Origin: an uncultured bacterium
Lineage (GTDB): Bacteria > Vulcanimicrobiota > CADAWZ01
Length of the DNA: 64,000 nucleotides
Reading direction: 5' to 3'
NCBI GenBank assembly: GCA_902790465.1
Contig: CADASF010000010.1
Span: 1-64,000 of the forward strand
The notes beneath the pieces are model-generated. The model saw only the letters and a program-made list of their open reading frames with translations. It searched no databases and was not told the DNA's origin. Of the stretch, positions 42,917 to 52,174 are shown one piece after another. The position numbers and the translations under genes were made by a program. Position 1 is the stretch's first letter. Each line of letters opens with the position of its first letter.

Positions 42917-45085
42917 TTAGTATGGCCAATATCTTTTATCACAATATGGACAAACAAATCTATTTGCTATCATGTTTCCAAGTGTACTTCGTATATCTTC
43001 TGTAGTACCCAACAAATGACCATTTGGACAATAATAACCTGCACCTTGTGCTCCATCTAATTGGTACAATTGTGAGAACTGCTCTGTATCAACAGGCATA
43101 TCTTCTGGGAACTTGAAGTTAATAAACTCCTTCATCAAACCATTGTTAAAACAATAATTTATTATACAGTTTTCAGCTTCTTCTTTTGATATATTCAATT
43201 CATACAAGTTAAAAGATTCAAGACATTCAAACAAAATTTCGATAAATCTATGTTTGCCTACCTGCTCACAATAATTCTTTATTTTATTTTGGCAAATACT
43301 CTTTATTATATTTTCCCTTGATGAATTTGAAGTAATATCCATCACAGCATCATTTAAATCTAAAGGGATCTGTTCTGTCTTTACAACAACATTGTCTGAA
43401 AGTATTTCTACAATAACTTTTCCCTGAGAAATTTTATACCAAGGAGATATCTTGCCATCTCTATCACATATCAAATAATTACCATTTGCATCTCTGTAAT
43501 TGCCAATAAACCTATATACAAACCAATATTGTCTAATTCTATTGATTAGTTCCTTAGTAATCAAACAATTGGTCCATTTGACATCTTTTCTTGTATTCCA
43601 ATAACTATAGTCATTGCAACTAAGTGAATCTTCAAGTGCCTGATCATCAGAATTATCTCTTTTCATTATTCCCTCTATATGTGCAAGAGAAAAAACCTGT
43701 TCCATCTGTAAATACATGATTTTATATAAATCTTTATTTGTTTCTCTGATATCAAAAACAGGCTTTCTTAGTGGCACAATATTTGACAGTTGCTCCATAA
43801 TATCCTGAATATATTCTTTTTTAATAAGAGAAGACTCTTGTTGTGAACCTATTAGCTCTGTCGAATCCTCGAAAGTCGAATCCTCGAAAAATGATTTCTC
43901 GAAAATCGATTTCTCTTTTTTAATATTTTTAATAAAAGAAGATTCTTGTTGTGAACAAAAAGCATATATCCCTTTACACACATTTATATCGACAAATGAA
44001 GGATCATTTTGGAATTTTTCAGGAATTGGAGAATCATATACCCGTATAGATGGCTCAGATTCCGAGCTAATCATTGAAATATCACTCGATATCTTATCTA
44101 AAAATCTATTTTTCTTCATTTTTGCAATATTTTCACAAGTATATTCCAAAGAAGCTATGCCAAATGTTGAGAAAGAAGGACTTAAATAACCAAGTTGTTT
44201 ATCGCCCCAAAGTACACTCATACCATTGACATTTGCTGCTATTATATCGTGGCTTGTCTCAGTACAAACTGCTGTCAAAAAAGAAGCTATTGTCGATTCA
44301 TTTTTGTTTATCTCAGAAATTGAAGGCATTGTTAGATACGTTACCTCATAAGGTCTTCTGCCATCAGTTGCAGGGCTTGAACAACCTGGCAATTTTTGTT
44401 CCCAAATAGAATCTGGCAACATATAGTGATTTAATTCTGTCAATGCAACAAAAGCATTCTTTTTCAACCTCGGAGATTGAAGACTCCAATGAGGAAGAGT
44501 AAAAATAGCAGTTGTATTAACATTATTATTGCTCCAAATGCGAAGAAGGTAACCAATATCTGCACAACAACCACTACCAGTACCACCACAGAGAGAACCT
44601 ACAACATAGACATTAACATAATATTCCATCATAATGTAATCATCTGTTCCAAGATTTTTTTGAATCTCTGCAGGTGATAATTTTTGAAGTCTATGTATTT
44701 CAGCTGTTATCTTTCCAGATATCAAATTATAATTATGAAAAAGAGCAAGACGACCTGCCATTCTTATATTTCCTGCACCTTTATTTATACAGGTACCAAC
44801 ATTTTTCAAAAGATTCGGATCACCCCATTTATTCCAATCAAAATCAGAACCAACATGTGGGGCTCCACTTATATAATCGGCAAAAGCTTCTTGTTCAACA
44901 GACATACCAATAAAATCATCTTCATCAAGAACATCTGATTTATGGGCTGTTTCGAGGACTTTTATTCCTACCCAAGAAGCCTTTTTATAATCGCCATATT
45001 TATAACTCAAATTATTTGCAACTTTTTCACATATATTTTGACCAGAAGTTCCAATACCTATGATCAAAGTTTCTGCAATTCTCAT
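42917..45085 (-). CDS. Tubulin/FtsZ-superfamily-like protein, copy 1 (middle domain missing)
   Basis: 722 residues from the ATG at 45085 (MRIAETLIIGIG), with GAGGT upstream; the 5' extension would contain that site. Tubulin-type motifs: GIGTSG near the N-terminus and the signature GSLCGGTGSGCCADIGYLLR. The C-terminus has a CPNGH...CPYC metal site, preceding RYWPY. Compared with the copy at 45412, about 330 residues of the helical middle region are absent; in their place is a short stretch with repeated elements (QQESSFIK, FEDSTFEDST, QQESSLIK). The GTP-binding end and the tail are otherwise closely similar. Superfamily members of this kind (Tubulin_2/FtsZ-like) are thought to form GTP-dependent filaments linked to membrane processes. 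Whether this shortened form polymerises is unknown. Confidence 0.85.
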   Translation of the reverse strand: MRIAETLIIGIGTSGQNICEKVANNLSYKYGDYKKASWVGIKVLETAHKSDVLDEDDFIGMSVEQEAFADYISGAPHVGSDFDWNKWGDPNLLKNVGTCINKGAGNIRMAGRLALFHNYNLISGKITAEIHRLQKLSPAEIQKNLGTDDYIMMEYYVNVYVVGSLCGGTGSGCCADIGYLLRIWSNNNVNTTAIFTLPHWSLQSPRLKKNAFVALTELNHYMLPDSIWEQKLPGCSSPATDGRRPYEVTYLTMPSISEINKNESTIASFLTAVCTETSHDIIAANVNGMSVLWGDKQLGYLSPSFSTFGIASLEYTCENIAKMKKNRFLDKISSDISMISSESEPSIRVYDSPIPEKFQNDPSFVDINVCKGIYAFCSQQESSFIKNIKKEKSIFEKSFFEDSTFEDSTELIGSQQESSLIKKEYIQDIMEQLSNIVPLRKPVFDIRETNKDLYKIMYLQMEQVFSLAHIEGIMKRDNSDDQALEDSLSCNDYSYWNTRKDVKWTNCLITKELINRIRQYWFVYRFIGNYRDANGNYLICDRDGKISPWYKISQGKVIVEILSDNVVVKTEQIPLDLNDAVMDITSNSSRENIIKSICQNKIKNYCEQVGKHRFIEILFECLESFNLYELNISKEEAENCIINYCFNNGLMKEFINFKFPEDMPVDTEQFSQLYQLDGAQGAGYYCPNGHLLGTTEDIRSTLGNMIANRFVCPYCDKRYWPY

Positions 45086-45203
45086 AAAAAAGTAATACCT
45101 CACAAAACAAACTAAATTCTAAAACAAAACTAATACATTTTAATTTTATAATTTTCTTATTACAAAATAAATGTGAATTTATTACAATTTAGACTTATTT
45201 CAA

Positions 45204-45218
45204 TGACATATTCTGACA
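45204..45218 (-). promoter_or_regulatory. TGACA-N5-TGACA operator upstream of tubulin copy 1
   Basis: TGACATATTCTGACA, 119 bp before the start at 45085. The whole stretch 45110-45370 is a near copy of 48585-48845. Confidence 0.7.
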
Positions 45219-45335
45219 TTATACCTATAAATAACAAAATAAAATTCTTATTTACATGATAAATAATATTTTTTAGTATCTTTATAAGATTTAAAAAAAA
45301 AAACTTTATAAAAAAGATTCACATTCATGGCAATA

Positions 45336-45371
45336 AAAAAGCTCCTTCACTTATAAGAGAAAGAGCTTTTT
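45336..45371 (-). terminator. Terminator of tubulin copy 2
   Basis: AAAAAGCTCCTTC pairs with GAAAGAGCTTTTT (one mismatch) 40 bp after the stop at 45412; T run in the leftward direction. Confidence 0.85.
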
Positions 45372-45411
45372 ATTTATATTGAATGCTTATTGTTAAACTC
45401 TAATCAATAAA

Positions 45412-48400
45412 CTATGGCCAATATCTTTTATCACAAAATGGACAAACAAATCTATTTGCTATCATGTTTCTGAGTGTACTTTTTATATCTTCTGTAGTAC
45501 CCAACAAATGACCATTTGGACAATAATAGCCTGTTTTAAAACACTCATGCCCTGCGACTTCTGCTCCTTCCCAATAAAGCAATTGTGAAAACAGCTTTTC
45601 ATCAACAGGTTTATCAACAGGGAACTTGAATTCAATAAATTCACTTTCAAGACCATTGTTAAAACAATAATTTATTATACAGTTTTCAGCTTCTTTTTTT
45701 GATATATTCAACTCATACGATTCCAAATTATCGAGACATTTGAACAAAATTTCAATAAATTCGCCTTTATTTCCCTTAGCTTCACGTTGCTGTATATAAC
45801 TCATTATCTTATTTTGGCAGGTAATTACTATCTCTTTCTGATTGGAAGCAATATCCATCACAGCATCATTTATATCTAAAGAAACTTTTTCTGTCTTTAC
45901 AACAACATTGTCTGATACTATGTCTAAAAACACTTTTCCATTTGAAATTTTATACCAAGGAGAATTATTTTCATCTCGATAATTACCAAGCAATCTATAT
46001 ACGACCCAAAATTGTTTAATTCTATCTATTTCATCTTGTGAAAGCAGACAATTTTTCCATTTCACATCTTTTCTTGTATTCCAAAAACTAAAATCATTAC
46101 AACTCATTGAATCTTCAAGTACCTTATAATCAGAATCATTACTTTTCATTATTCCCGCTATATGTGCAAGAGAAAAACCATGTTCCATCTGTAATGTAAT
46201 AATTCTATAAAGGTCTCTACTGTCAAAAACAGGCTTACGAAGTTGTACATTAGACAACAATCCAATTATATCATCAATGTATTCTTTTCTAAATAGACGA
46301 GACTCTTGTTGTGGACAGAAAACATTTATCTTGCCTATTGCAGGATCATTTCGAAATTTTTCAGGAATTGGTGATTGACTTGATATCATTGTTGGTTCTG
46401 AATTTTGTTGAATAGAAGATATAGCAGCAGAAGCATCTCCTTCTTTGTTTATCAAATAAAGTATGTTTCTATATTTAGATAAATCAGCAAAATAACTATT
46501 TGCTCTAAGCTCAATAGTCTTTTTGATGTAATCTGGAATATATTCCTTTATATCAGACATAAGCCTTGAATCAAAAGAACTCATAGAGTCAGTAAGCTTG
46601 GAAATCAAATCATCTTTCAACTTTTCAATTACAGAAGAAGCCATATCAAATTCAAGCTTTTCAACACTAACATTTGGATTATCATAAGTGTCTTCCAGAA
46701 CCATATTGTATATTTCTTCTACTTCATCTTTAATAGAATTATTCTTGTAAAACTGTATTCCATTAATAGGTGGAATATTTTTAAGTTCTCTATTGTATTC
46801 TGCTTCATAAAATTTATACATTGCCATAATTGCAGATTCCAAATTATCCAATCTTTTAATATACTTGTCCGCAAAAAAATTATATATATTTAAAAGATTA
46901 TAATTGTCATCCACTTTTGGATCAATAAACTTTTCTATTTTTTTTGTAGCAACAAGATGAACCATATCTTTTACATAAGAAACAGAATTTGCAATAATAG
47001 ACTTCCAAGCGTCATTTTGTTTATTATCAATAAACAAAGGAAGACCATCAATATGTAAATAATCTTCTGTCTGATTTCTGATATTTTCTCTCTTTAATTT
47101 ACTTACTTTTACAGCCTTAGAACATAACTTTTTTATCTTTCCATTTGGTTCTATCCAACTATCAATATCTGTTTTTCCAAGTCTTAAAATTCTTGAAAGA
47201 AAACCTGGACCAGCATTTATTGAAGTAATATATCTATCTGCCATTTCTAAAAATCTTTTTTCAAGAGAAGTAAGGAAATTATCTAACCAAAAATCAGCTC
47301 TTTCTTTTATATAAACATCATTATTAATTTCTTCTTTTATAGTCGAGAAAATAACATCTATCTGCTCATGAATAGAATCATCCTTAGTAAATTTTTGTTT
47401 TTCAAACTCCTCTTTCATTCTCGCTTCATATTTTGTTATAATTGACTTATCATAAAATTTATCCACAATAAATTTAGGAGTTTTTTCAAACAATTCAGCT
47501 CTAAATTGTGAAATATATTTTGTAGGATTATCTTTCCAACATCCATAAATTTTTTGTAAAAATCTGTCTTTACACATTCTTGAAACATGTTCAGCAGGAT
47601 ATTCCAAAGAAGCTATGCCAAATGTTGAGAAAGAAGGACTTAAATAACCAAGTTGTCTATCTCTTGCAAGCACATTCATACCATCGACATTTGCTGCTAT
47701 TATATCGTGGCTTATCTCAGTACAAACTGCTGTCAAAAAAGAAGCAATTGTCGATTCATTTTTGTCTATCTCATTTGGCATACAATTTATTGGTTGAGTC
47801 AAATAAATAAGATCATAAGGTTTTCTACCATCAGTTGCAGGGCTTGAAAAACCTGACAATTTTTGAGACCAAACAGAATCTGATAACATATAGTGATTTA
47901 ATTCTGTCAATGCAACAAAAGCATTCTTTTTCAATCTCGGATTTTGAAGACTCCAATGAGGAAGAGTAAAAATAGCAGTTGTATTAACATCATTATTTCC
48001 CCAAATGCGAAGAAGATAACCGAGGTCTGCACAACATCCACTTCCTGTACCACCACAGAGAGAACCTACAACATAGACATTAACAAAACCTTGCATTACA
48101 TCAATATTATCTTTTGTTCCAAGATTTTTTTGAATCTCTGCAGGTGATAATTTTTGAAGTCTCTGTATTTCAACTGTTATCTTTCCAGATATCAAATTAT
48201 AATTATGAAAAAGAGCAAGACGACCTGCCATTCTTATATTGCCAGCACCATCATTTATGTAAGCACCAATATTTTTTAAAAGATTTGGATCACCCCATTC
48301 ATTCCAACCAAATTCTATTCCAACATGTGGGGCTCCACTAACATAATCGGCAAAAGCTGAGGGTTCTACAAACATACCAATAAAATCATCTTCATCAAGA

Positions 48401-48555
48401 ACATCTGATTTATGGGCTGTTTCAAGAACCTTTATGCCCAACCAAGAAGCCTTTTTATAATAGCCATATTTACTATTTAGGCAATTTGCAACACCTTCAC
48501 ATATATTTTGACCAGCAGTCCCAACACCAATTATCAAAGTCTTTGCAACTCTCAT
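45412..48555 (-). CDS. Tubulin/FtsZ-superfamily-like protein, copy 2 (full length)
   Basis: 1047 residues from the ATG at 48555 (MRVAKTLIIGVG), with GTGAGG upstream. Order: G-box GVGTAG at 10-15; tubulin signature GSLCGGTGSG at 164-173; a conserved FTLPHWSLQNPRLKKNAFVA; then a long helical middle domain (about 345-750) of unknown fold; a conserved LRKPVFDSRDLYRI segment; and a C-terminal metal site CPNGH...CPFC ending RYWP. This build, a GTPase head with a long arm and a zinc tail, differs from FtsZ (about 380 residues) and fits the large bacterial tubulin-like (Tubulin_2/FtsZl) families, which are often found near vWA proteins. It sits in a row with two paralogues and beside the Hsp70/vWA operon. 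Function inferred: filament or scaffold in a membrane-linked process. Confidence 0.87.
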   Translation of the reverse strand: MRVAKTLIIGVGTAGQNICEGVANCLNSKYGYYKKASWLGIKVLETAHKSDVLDEDDFIGMFVEPSAFADYVSGAPHVGIEFGWNEWGDPNLLKNIGAYINDGAGNIRMAGRLALFHNYNLISGKITVEIQRLQKLSPAEIQKNLGTKDNIDVMQGFVNVYVVGSLCGGTGSGCCADLGYLLRIWGNNDVNTTAIFTLPHWSLQNPRLKKNAFVALTELNHYMLSDSVWSQKLSGFSSPATDGRKPYDLIYLTQPINCMPNEIDKNESTIASFLTAVCTEISHDIIAANVDGMNVLARDRQLGYLSPSFSTFGIASLEYPAEHVSRMCKDRFLQKIYGCWKDNPTKYISQFRAELFEKTPKFIVDKFYDKSIITKYEARMKEEFEKQKFTKDDSIHEQIDVIFSTIKEEINNDVYIKERADFWLDNFLTSLEKRFLEMADRYITSINAGPGFLSRILRLGKTDIDSWIEPNGKIKKLCSKAVKVSKLKRENIRNQTEDYLHIDGLPLFIDNKQNDAWKSIIANSVSYVKDMVHLVATKKIEKFIDPKVDDNYNLLNIYNFFADKYIKRLDNLESAIMAMYKFYEAEYNRELKNIPPINGIQFYKNNSIKDEVEEIYNMVLEDTYDNPNVSVEKLEFDMASSVIEKLKDDLISKLTDSMSSFDSRLMSDIKEYIPDYIKKTIELRANSYFADLSKYRNILYLINKEGDASAAISSIQQNSEPTMISSQSPIPEKFRNDPAIGKINVFCPQQESRLFRKEYIDDIIGLLSNVQLRKPVFDSRDLYRIITLQMEHGFSLAHIAGIMKSNDSDYKVLEDSMSCNDFSFWNTRKDVKWKNCLLSQDEIDRIKQFWVVYRLLGNYRDENNSPWYKISNGKVFLDIVSDNVVVKTEKVSLDINDAVMDIASNQKEIVITCQNKIMSYIQQREAKGNKGEFIEILFKCLDNLESYELNISKKEAENCIINYCFNNGLESEFIEFKFPVDKPVDEKLFSQLLYWEGAEVAGHECFKTGYYCPNGHLLGTTEDIKSTLRNMIANRFVCPFCDKRYWP

Positions 48556-48672
48556 AAAAAGTAATACCTCACAAAACAAACTAAATACTAAAACAAAACT
48601 AATACATTTTAATTTTATAATTTTGTTATTACAAAATAAATGTGAATTTATTACAATTTAGACTTATTTCAA

Positions 48673-48687
48673 TGACATATTCTGACA
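48673..48687 (-). promoter_or_regulatory. TGACA-N5-TGACA operator upstream of tubulin copy 2
   Basis: TGACATATTCTGACA, 118 bp before the start at 48555; identical to the site at 45204. Confidence 0.7.
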
Positions 48688-48807
48688 TTATACCCATAAA
48701 TAAGAAGATAAAATTCTTATTTACATGATAAATAATATTTTTTAGTATCTTTATAAGATTTTTTTTTCAAAAAAAACATTACAAAAAAGATTCACATTCA
48801 TGACAAT

Positions 48808-48845
48808 AAAAAAGCTCCTTCACTTGTAAGAGAAAGAGCTTTTTA
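48808..48845 (-). terminator. Terminator of tubulin copy 3
   Basis: AAAAAGCTCCTTC pairs with GAAAGAGCTTTTT, the same hairpin as at 45336, after the stop at 48883. Confidence 0.85.
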
Positions 48846-48882
48846 TCTTTATGAGAATTTTAATTCAACTAAAACTCAAATT

Positions 48883-49749
48883 TTAGCCAACAGGCCAATA
48901 TCTTTTTCCAGTTCCACAAGCTGGACAAACAAATCTATTTTGTATCATACCTCTAAGTCTTGATTGTATGTCTGAACCTTCAAATTTATGACCATTTGGA
49001 CAATAATACCCCTCACCTTGTGCTCCATCTAATTGGTACAATTGTGAGAACTGCTCTGTGTCAACAGGTTTATCAACAGGGAACTTGAAGTTAATATATT
49101 CTGACTCAAGACCATTTGCAAAACAATATCCTATGATAGCATCTTCTGCTTTTCCTTTTGTTATATTCAAATAATATGATGCATAAAATTCAAGGCATTT
49201 GAACAAAACTTCAATAAATTGACTTTTGCCAACTTGTTGAATATAAGTCTTTATCCTATTTTGGCAGGTCATTTCTATTGCTCTCTGTCTTGAAGGATTT
49301 AAAGCAATATCCATTATAGCATCATCTAAGGACAATTCAACTTTTTCTGTCTTTACAACAACATTGTCTGATACTATGTCTAAAAACACTTTTCCTTGTG
49401 AAATCTTATACCAAGGAGATATTTTGCCATCTTTATCACATATCAAATAATTGCCATTTGCATCTCTATAATTTCCAATAAACCTAAAGACAACCCAATA
49501 TTGTTTGATCTTGTCGATTACATCTTTTGAAATCAAGCAATTTTTCCATTTGACATCATTTCTCGTATTCCAATTTGTGAAATCATTGCAACTAAGTGAA
49601 TCTTCCAGTGCTTGCATATCTGAATCATTACCCTTTAAAATTCCTTTTAGATGTGCAAGAGAAGAACCATGCTGCATTTGTAATGCCATAATTCTATATG
49701 GGTCTCTACTATCAAAAACAGGCTTACGAAGTTGTACATTAGACAACAA
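48883..49749 (-). pseudogene. Shifted C-terminal part of tubulin copy 3 (zinc-tail domain)
   Basis: 288 codons that begin LSNVQLRKPVFDSRD and end with CPNGH...CPACGTGKRYWPVG. In copy 2 this follows the helical middle without a break. Here it lies in another frame from the upstream part (49755-52019). The in-frame sequence continues upstream of the ATG as FCPQQESRLFRKEYIDDII, so the ATG at 49749 is probably not a true start, and no ribosome site is seen. The zinc ligands and conserved segments are intact, so the break may be recent. It could be made only if frameshifting or internal initiation occurs. Confidence 0.8.
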
Positions 49750-49754
49750 TCCAA

Positions 49755-52019
49755 TTATATCATCAATGTATTCTTTTCTAAATAGACGAGACTCTTGTTG
49801 TGGACAGAAACTTTTTGGAATTTTATAGGAATTGGTGATTGACTTGATACCATTGTTGGTTCTGAATTTTGTTGAATAGAAGATATAGCAGCAGAAGCAT
49901 CTCCTTCTTTGTTTATCAAATAGAGTATATGTCTATAATTAGATAAATCTACAAAGTAACTATTTGCTTCAAATTCAATATTTTTCTTTATGTCATCAGG
50001 AATATATTCTTTTACATCTGACATAATTCTTGTATCAAAAGAGCTCATGCTACCAGTAAGACTTGGAACCAAATTGTCTTTCAATTTTTCAACAACAGCA
50101 GAAGCCATATCAAATTCACGCTTCTCAATACTGATATTTGGATTATCATTACTGGCCTTGATGACCATATTATATATTTCTTCAACTTCATCAGCAACTA
50201 TATTGTTCTTATAAAATTGTTTACCATTTACATGAGGAACTTTTTCAAGATTATCATTATATTCTTTTTCATGATATTTGTACAGTTCAACAATAGCAGA
50301 TTCAAAATTTTCTAATCTCTTTATATACTTATCCGAGAACAAATTATACTTACTTTGAATAGTATTATTCGCATATACCATTGAATCTACAAAAGATTTT
50401 ACCTTTTCAGCTACAACAAAGTTTATCATATCTCTTACATATGAAATAGATCTCTTTACAACATCTTCCCAAACTTCTTTTTGTTTTGCACCTATCAAAA
50501 AGAATAAACCTTTTATATTAATATATTCGTTTGCCTGATTCTTAATACTTCTTCTAGCAGTATCTACTTTTGTTTTAGCATTTGAATAAGCTTTTTCTAT
50601 ATCACCTTTTGGCATTGACCAAGCATCTATATCTGCTTTTGTCTGCTTCAATATTCTTGCAAGCAATCCAGGACCACCTGTCAAAGATGTCAAATATTTT
50701 TGAGAAATTAGCAAAAATTTATCTTCAATATGTTTGGAGAAATTATTAATCCAAGCATCAGCTCTGCTCTTGATGTCCACATCATCTTGAATTTCCCTAT
50801 TGATAGTGGCAAATATGACATCCATTTGGTTGTGAATAGAAGAATCTTTGGAGAAAACTTGTCTATCAAACTCCTCTTTCATTCTTTTCTCATATTTTGC
50901 TATAATGTTCTTATCAAACAAGTTATCAATGATAAGTTTAGGAGTTTTTTCTAATATCTCTTCTCTACCCTGTGAGATATCTTTACCAGAATTATCTTGC
51001 CAACATCCATAAATCTTTTGTAACATTCTCTCCTTGCACATTCTAGAAATATGTTCAGCAGGATATTCCAAAACAGCTATTCCAAAAGATGAGAAAGCAG
51101 GACTTAAATAACCAAGTTGTCTATTTGTTGCAAGAGCATTCATACCATCTACATTTGCAGCAGCTATATCATGGCTTGTTTCAGTACAGACAGCACTCAA
51201 AAAAGAAGCTATTGTCGCTTCATTTTTTGAAATCTCATTAGGCTGACCATTAGGTGGTTGAGTTAAATAAATGACATCATAAGGTTTTCTGCTATCAGTT
51301 GCAGGATTTGAGAAACCTGGCAATTTTTGAGACCAAACAGAATCATTTAACATATAGTGATTTAACTCTGTCAATGCAACAAAGGCATTCTTTTTCAATC
51401 TTGGAGCCTGAAGACTCCAATGAGGAAGTGTAAAAATACCTGTTACAGCAATATCATTATTTCCCCAAACACGGAGAAGATAACCGAGGTCTGCACAACA
51501 TCCACTTCCTGTTCCACCACAGAGAGAACCTACAACATATACATTTACAGAACCTTGCATTACATCAATATTATCTTTTGTTCCAAGATTTTTTTGAATC
51601 TCTGCAGGTGATAATTTTTGAAGTCTCTGTATTTCAGCTGTTATCTTTCCAGATATCAAAGCATAATTATGAAAAAGAGCAAGACGACCTGCCATTCTTA
51701 TATTTCCTGCCCCTACATTTATGCAAGAGCCAACATTTTTCAAAAGATTTGGATCTCCCCAATCATTCCAACCAAAATTACTTCCAACATGTGGAGCTCC
51801 ACTTATATAATCTGAAAACGACTTTGTTTCAACAGATAAACCTATAAAATCACCTTTTTCAAGTACATCTGATTTATGGGCTGTTTCAAGAACTCTAATA
51901 CCTACCCAAGAAGCCTTTTTATAGTCCCCATATTTACTGTTTAGATTGTTTGCAACACCTTCACACACATTTTGACCAGAAGTTCCTATACCTATGATCA
52001 AAGTTTTTGCAATTCTCAT
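49755..52019 (-). CDS. Tubulin/FtsZ-superfamily-like protein, copy 3, N-terminal part (frameshifted)
   Basis: 754 residues from the ATG at 52019, with AAAGGG upstream. Motifs: GIGTSG, the signature GSLCGGTGSGCCADLGYLLR, and the whole helical middle region. At SQSPIPIKFQK the frame departs from that of copy 2; compared with copy 2 about 25 nt are missing there, and translation continues in a wrong frame for 18 residues to a stop (VSVHNKSLVYLEKNTLMI). The product would lack the conserved zinc tail. No TGACA-N5-TGWCA site is visible upstream of this copy, in contrast to copies 1 and 2. It lies next to the vWA gene, separated by a terminator. Confidence 0.85.
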   Translation of the reverse strand: MRIAKTLIIGIGTSGQNVCEGVANNLNSKYGDYKKASWVGIRVLETAHKSDVLEKGDFIGLSVETKSFSDYISGAPHVGSNFGWNDWGDPNLLKNVGSCINVGAGNIRMAGRLALFHNYALISGKITAEIQRLQKLSPAEIQKNLGTKDNIDVMQGSVNVYVVGSLCGGTGSGCCADLGYLLRVWGNNDIAVTGIFTLPHWSLQAPRLKKNAFVALTELNHYMLNDSVWSQKLPGFSNPATDSRKPYDVIYLTQPPNGQPNEISKNEATIASFLSAVCTETSHDIAAANVDGMNALATNRQLGYLSPAFSSFGIAVLEYPAEHISRMCKERMLQKIYGCWQDNSGKDISQGREEILEKTPKLIIDNLFDKNIIAKYEKRMKEEFDRQVFSKDSSIHNQMDVIFATINREIQDDVDIKSRADAWINNFSKHIEDKFLLISQKYLTSLTGGPGLLARILKQTKADIDAWSMPKGDIEKAYSNAKTKVDTARRSIKNQANEYINIKGLFFLIGAKQKEVWEDVVKRSISYVRDMINFVVAEKVKSFVDSMVYANNTIQSKYNLFSDKYIKRLENFESAIVELYKYHEKEYNDNLEKVPHVNGKQFYKNNIVADEVEEIYNMVIKASNDNPNISIEKREFDMASAVVEKLKDNLVPSLTGSMSSFDTRIMSDVKEYIPDDIKKNIEFEANSYFVDLSNYRHILYLINKEGDASAAISSIQQNSEPTMVSSQSPIPIKFQKVSVHNKSLVYLEKNTLMI

Positions 52020-52116
52020 AAAAACCACCCTTTTAATAAAATGTTGTATTAGTTTGTTTTATTTGAAATCTAAATAAAAATTCGCAATTATAATATAATA
52101 TCCTTTTATATTAATA

Positions 52117-52152
52117 AAAAAAAGTGTCTGTTATTTTTAACAAACACTTTTT
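52117..52152 (-). terminator. Terminator of the Hsp70/propeller/vWA operon
   Basis: AAAAAAGTGTCTGTT pairs with AACAAACACTTTTTT (one mismatch) just after the stop at 52175. Confidence 0.85.
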
Positions 52153-52174
52153 TTTATAATTTTCAAAAGGCAAA

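Noticed and set aside
44477-44938. Rightward frames opposite the tubulin-like genes (similar ones at 47944 and 51420)
   Set aside because: They recur opposite each copy only because the coding strand is conserved; they lack start signals.
42917-52019. Genuine FtsZ or plasmid TubZ segregation genes
   Set aside because: The products are two to three times longer, carry zinc tails and a long helical arm, and no TubR-like gene or centromere-like repeats stand beside them.
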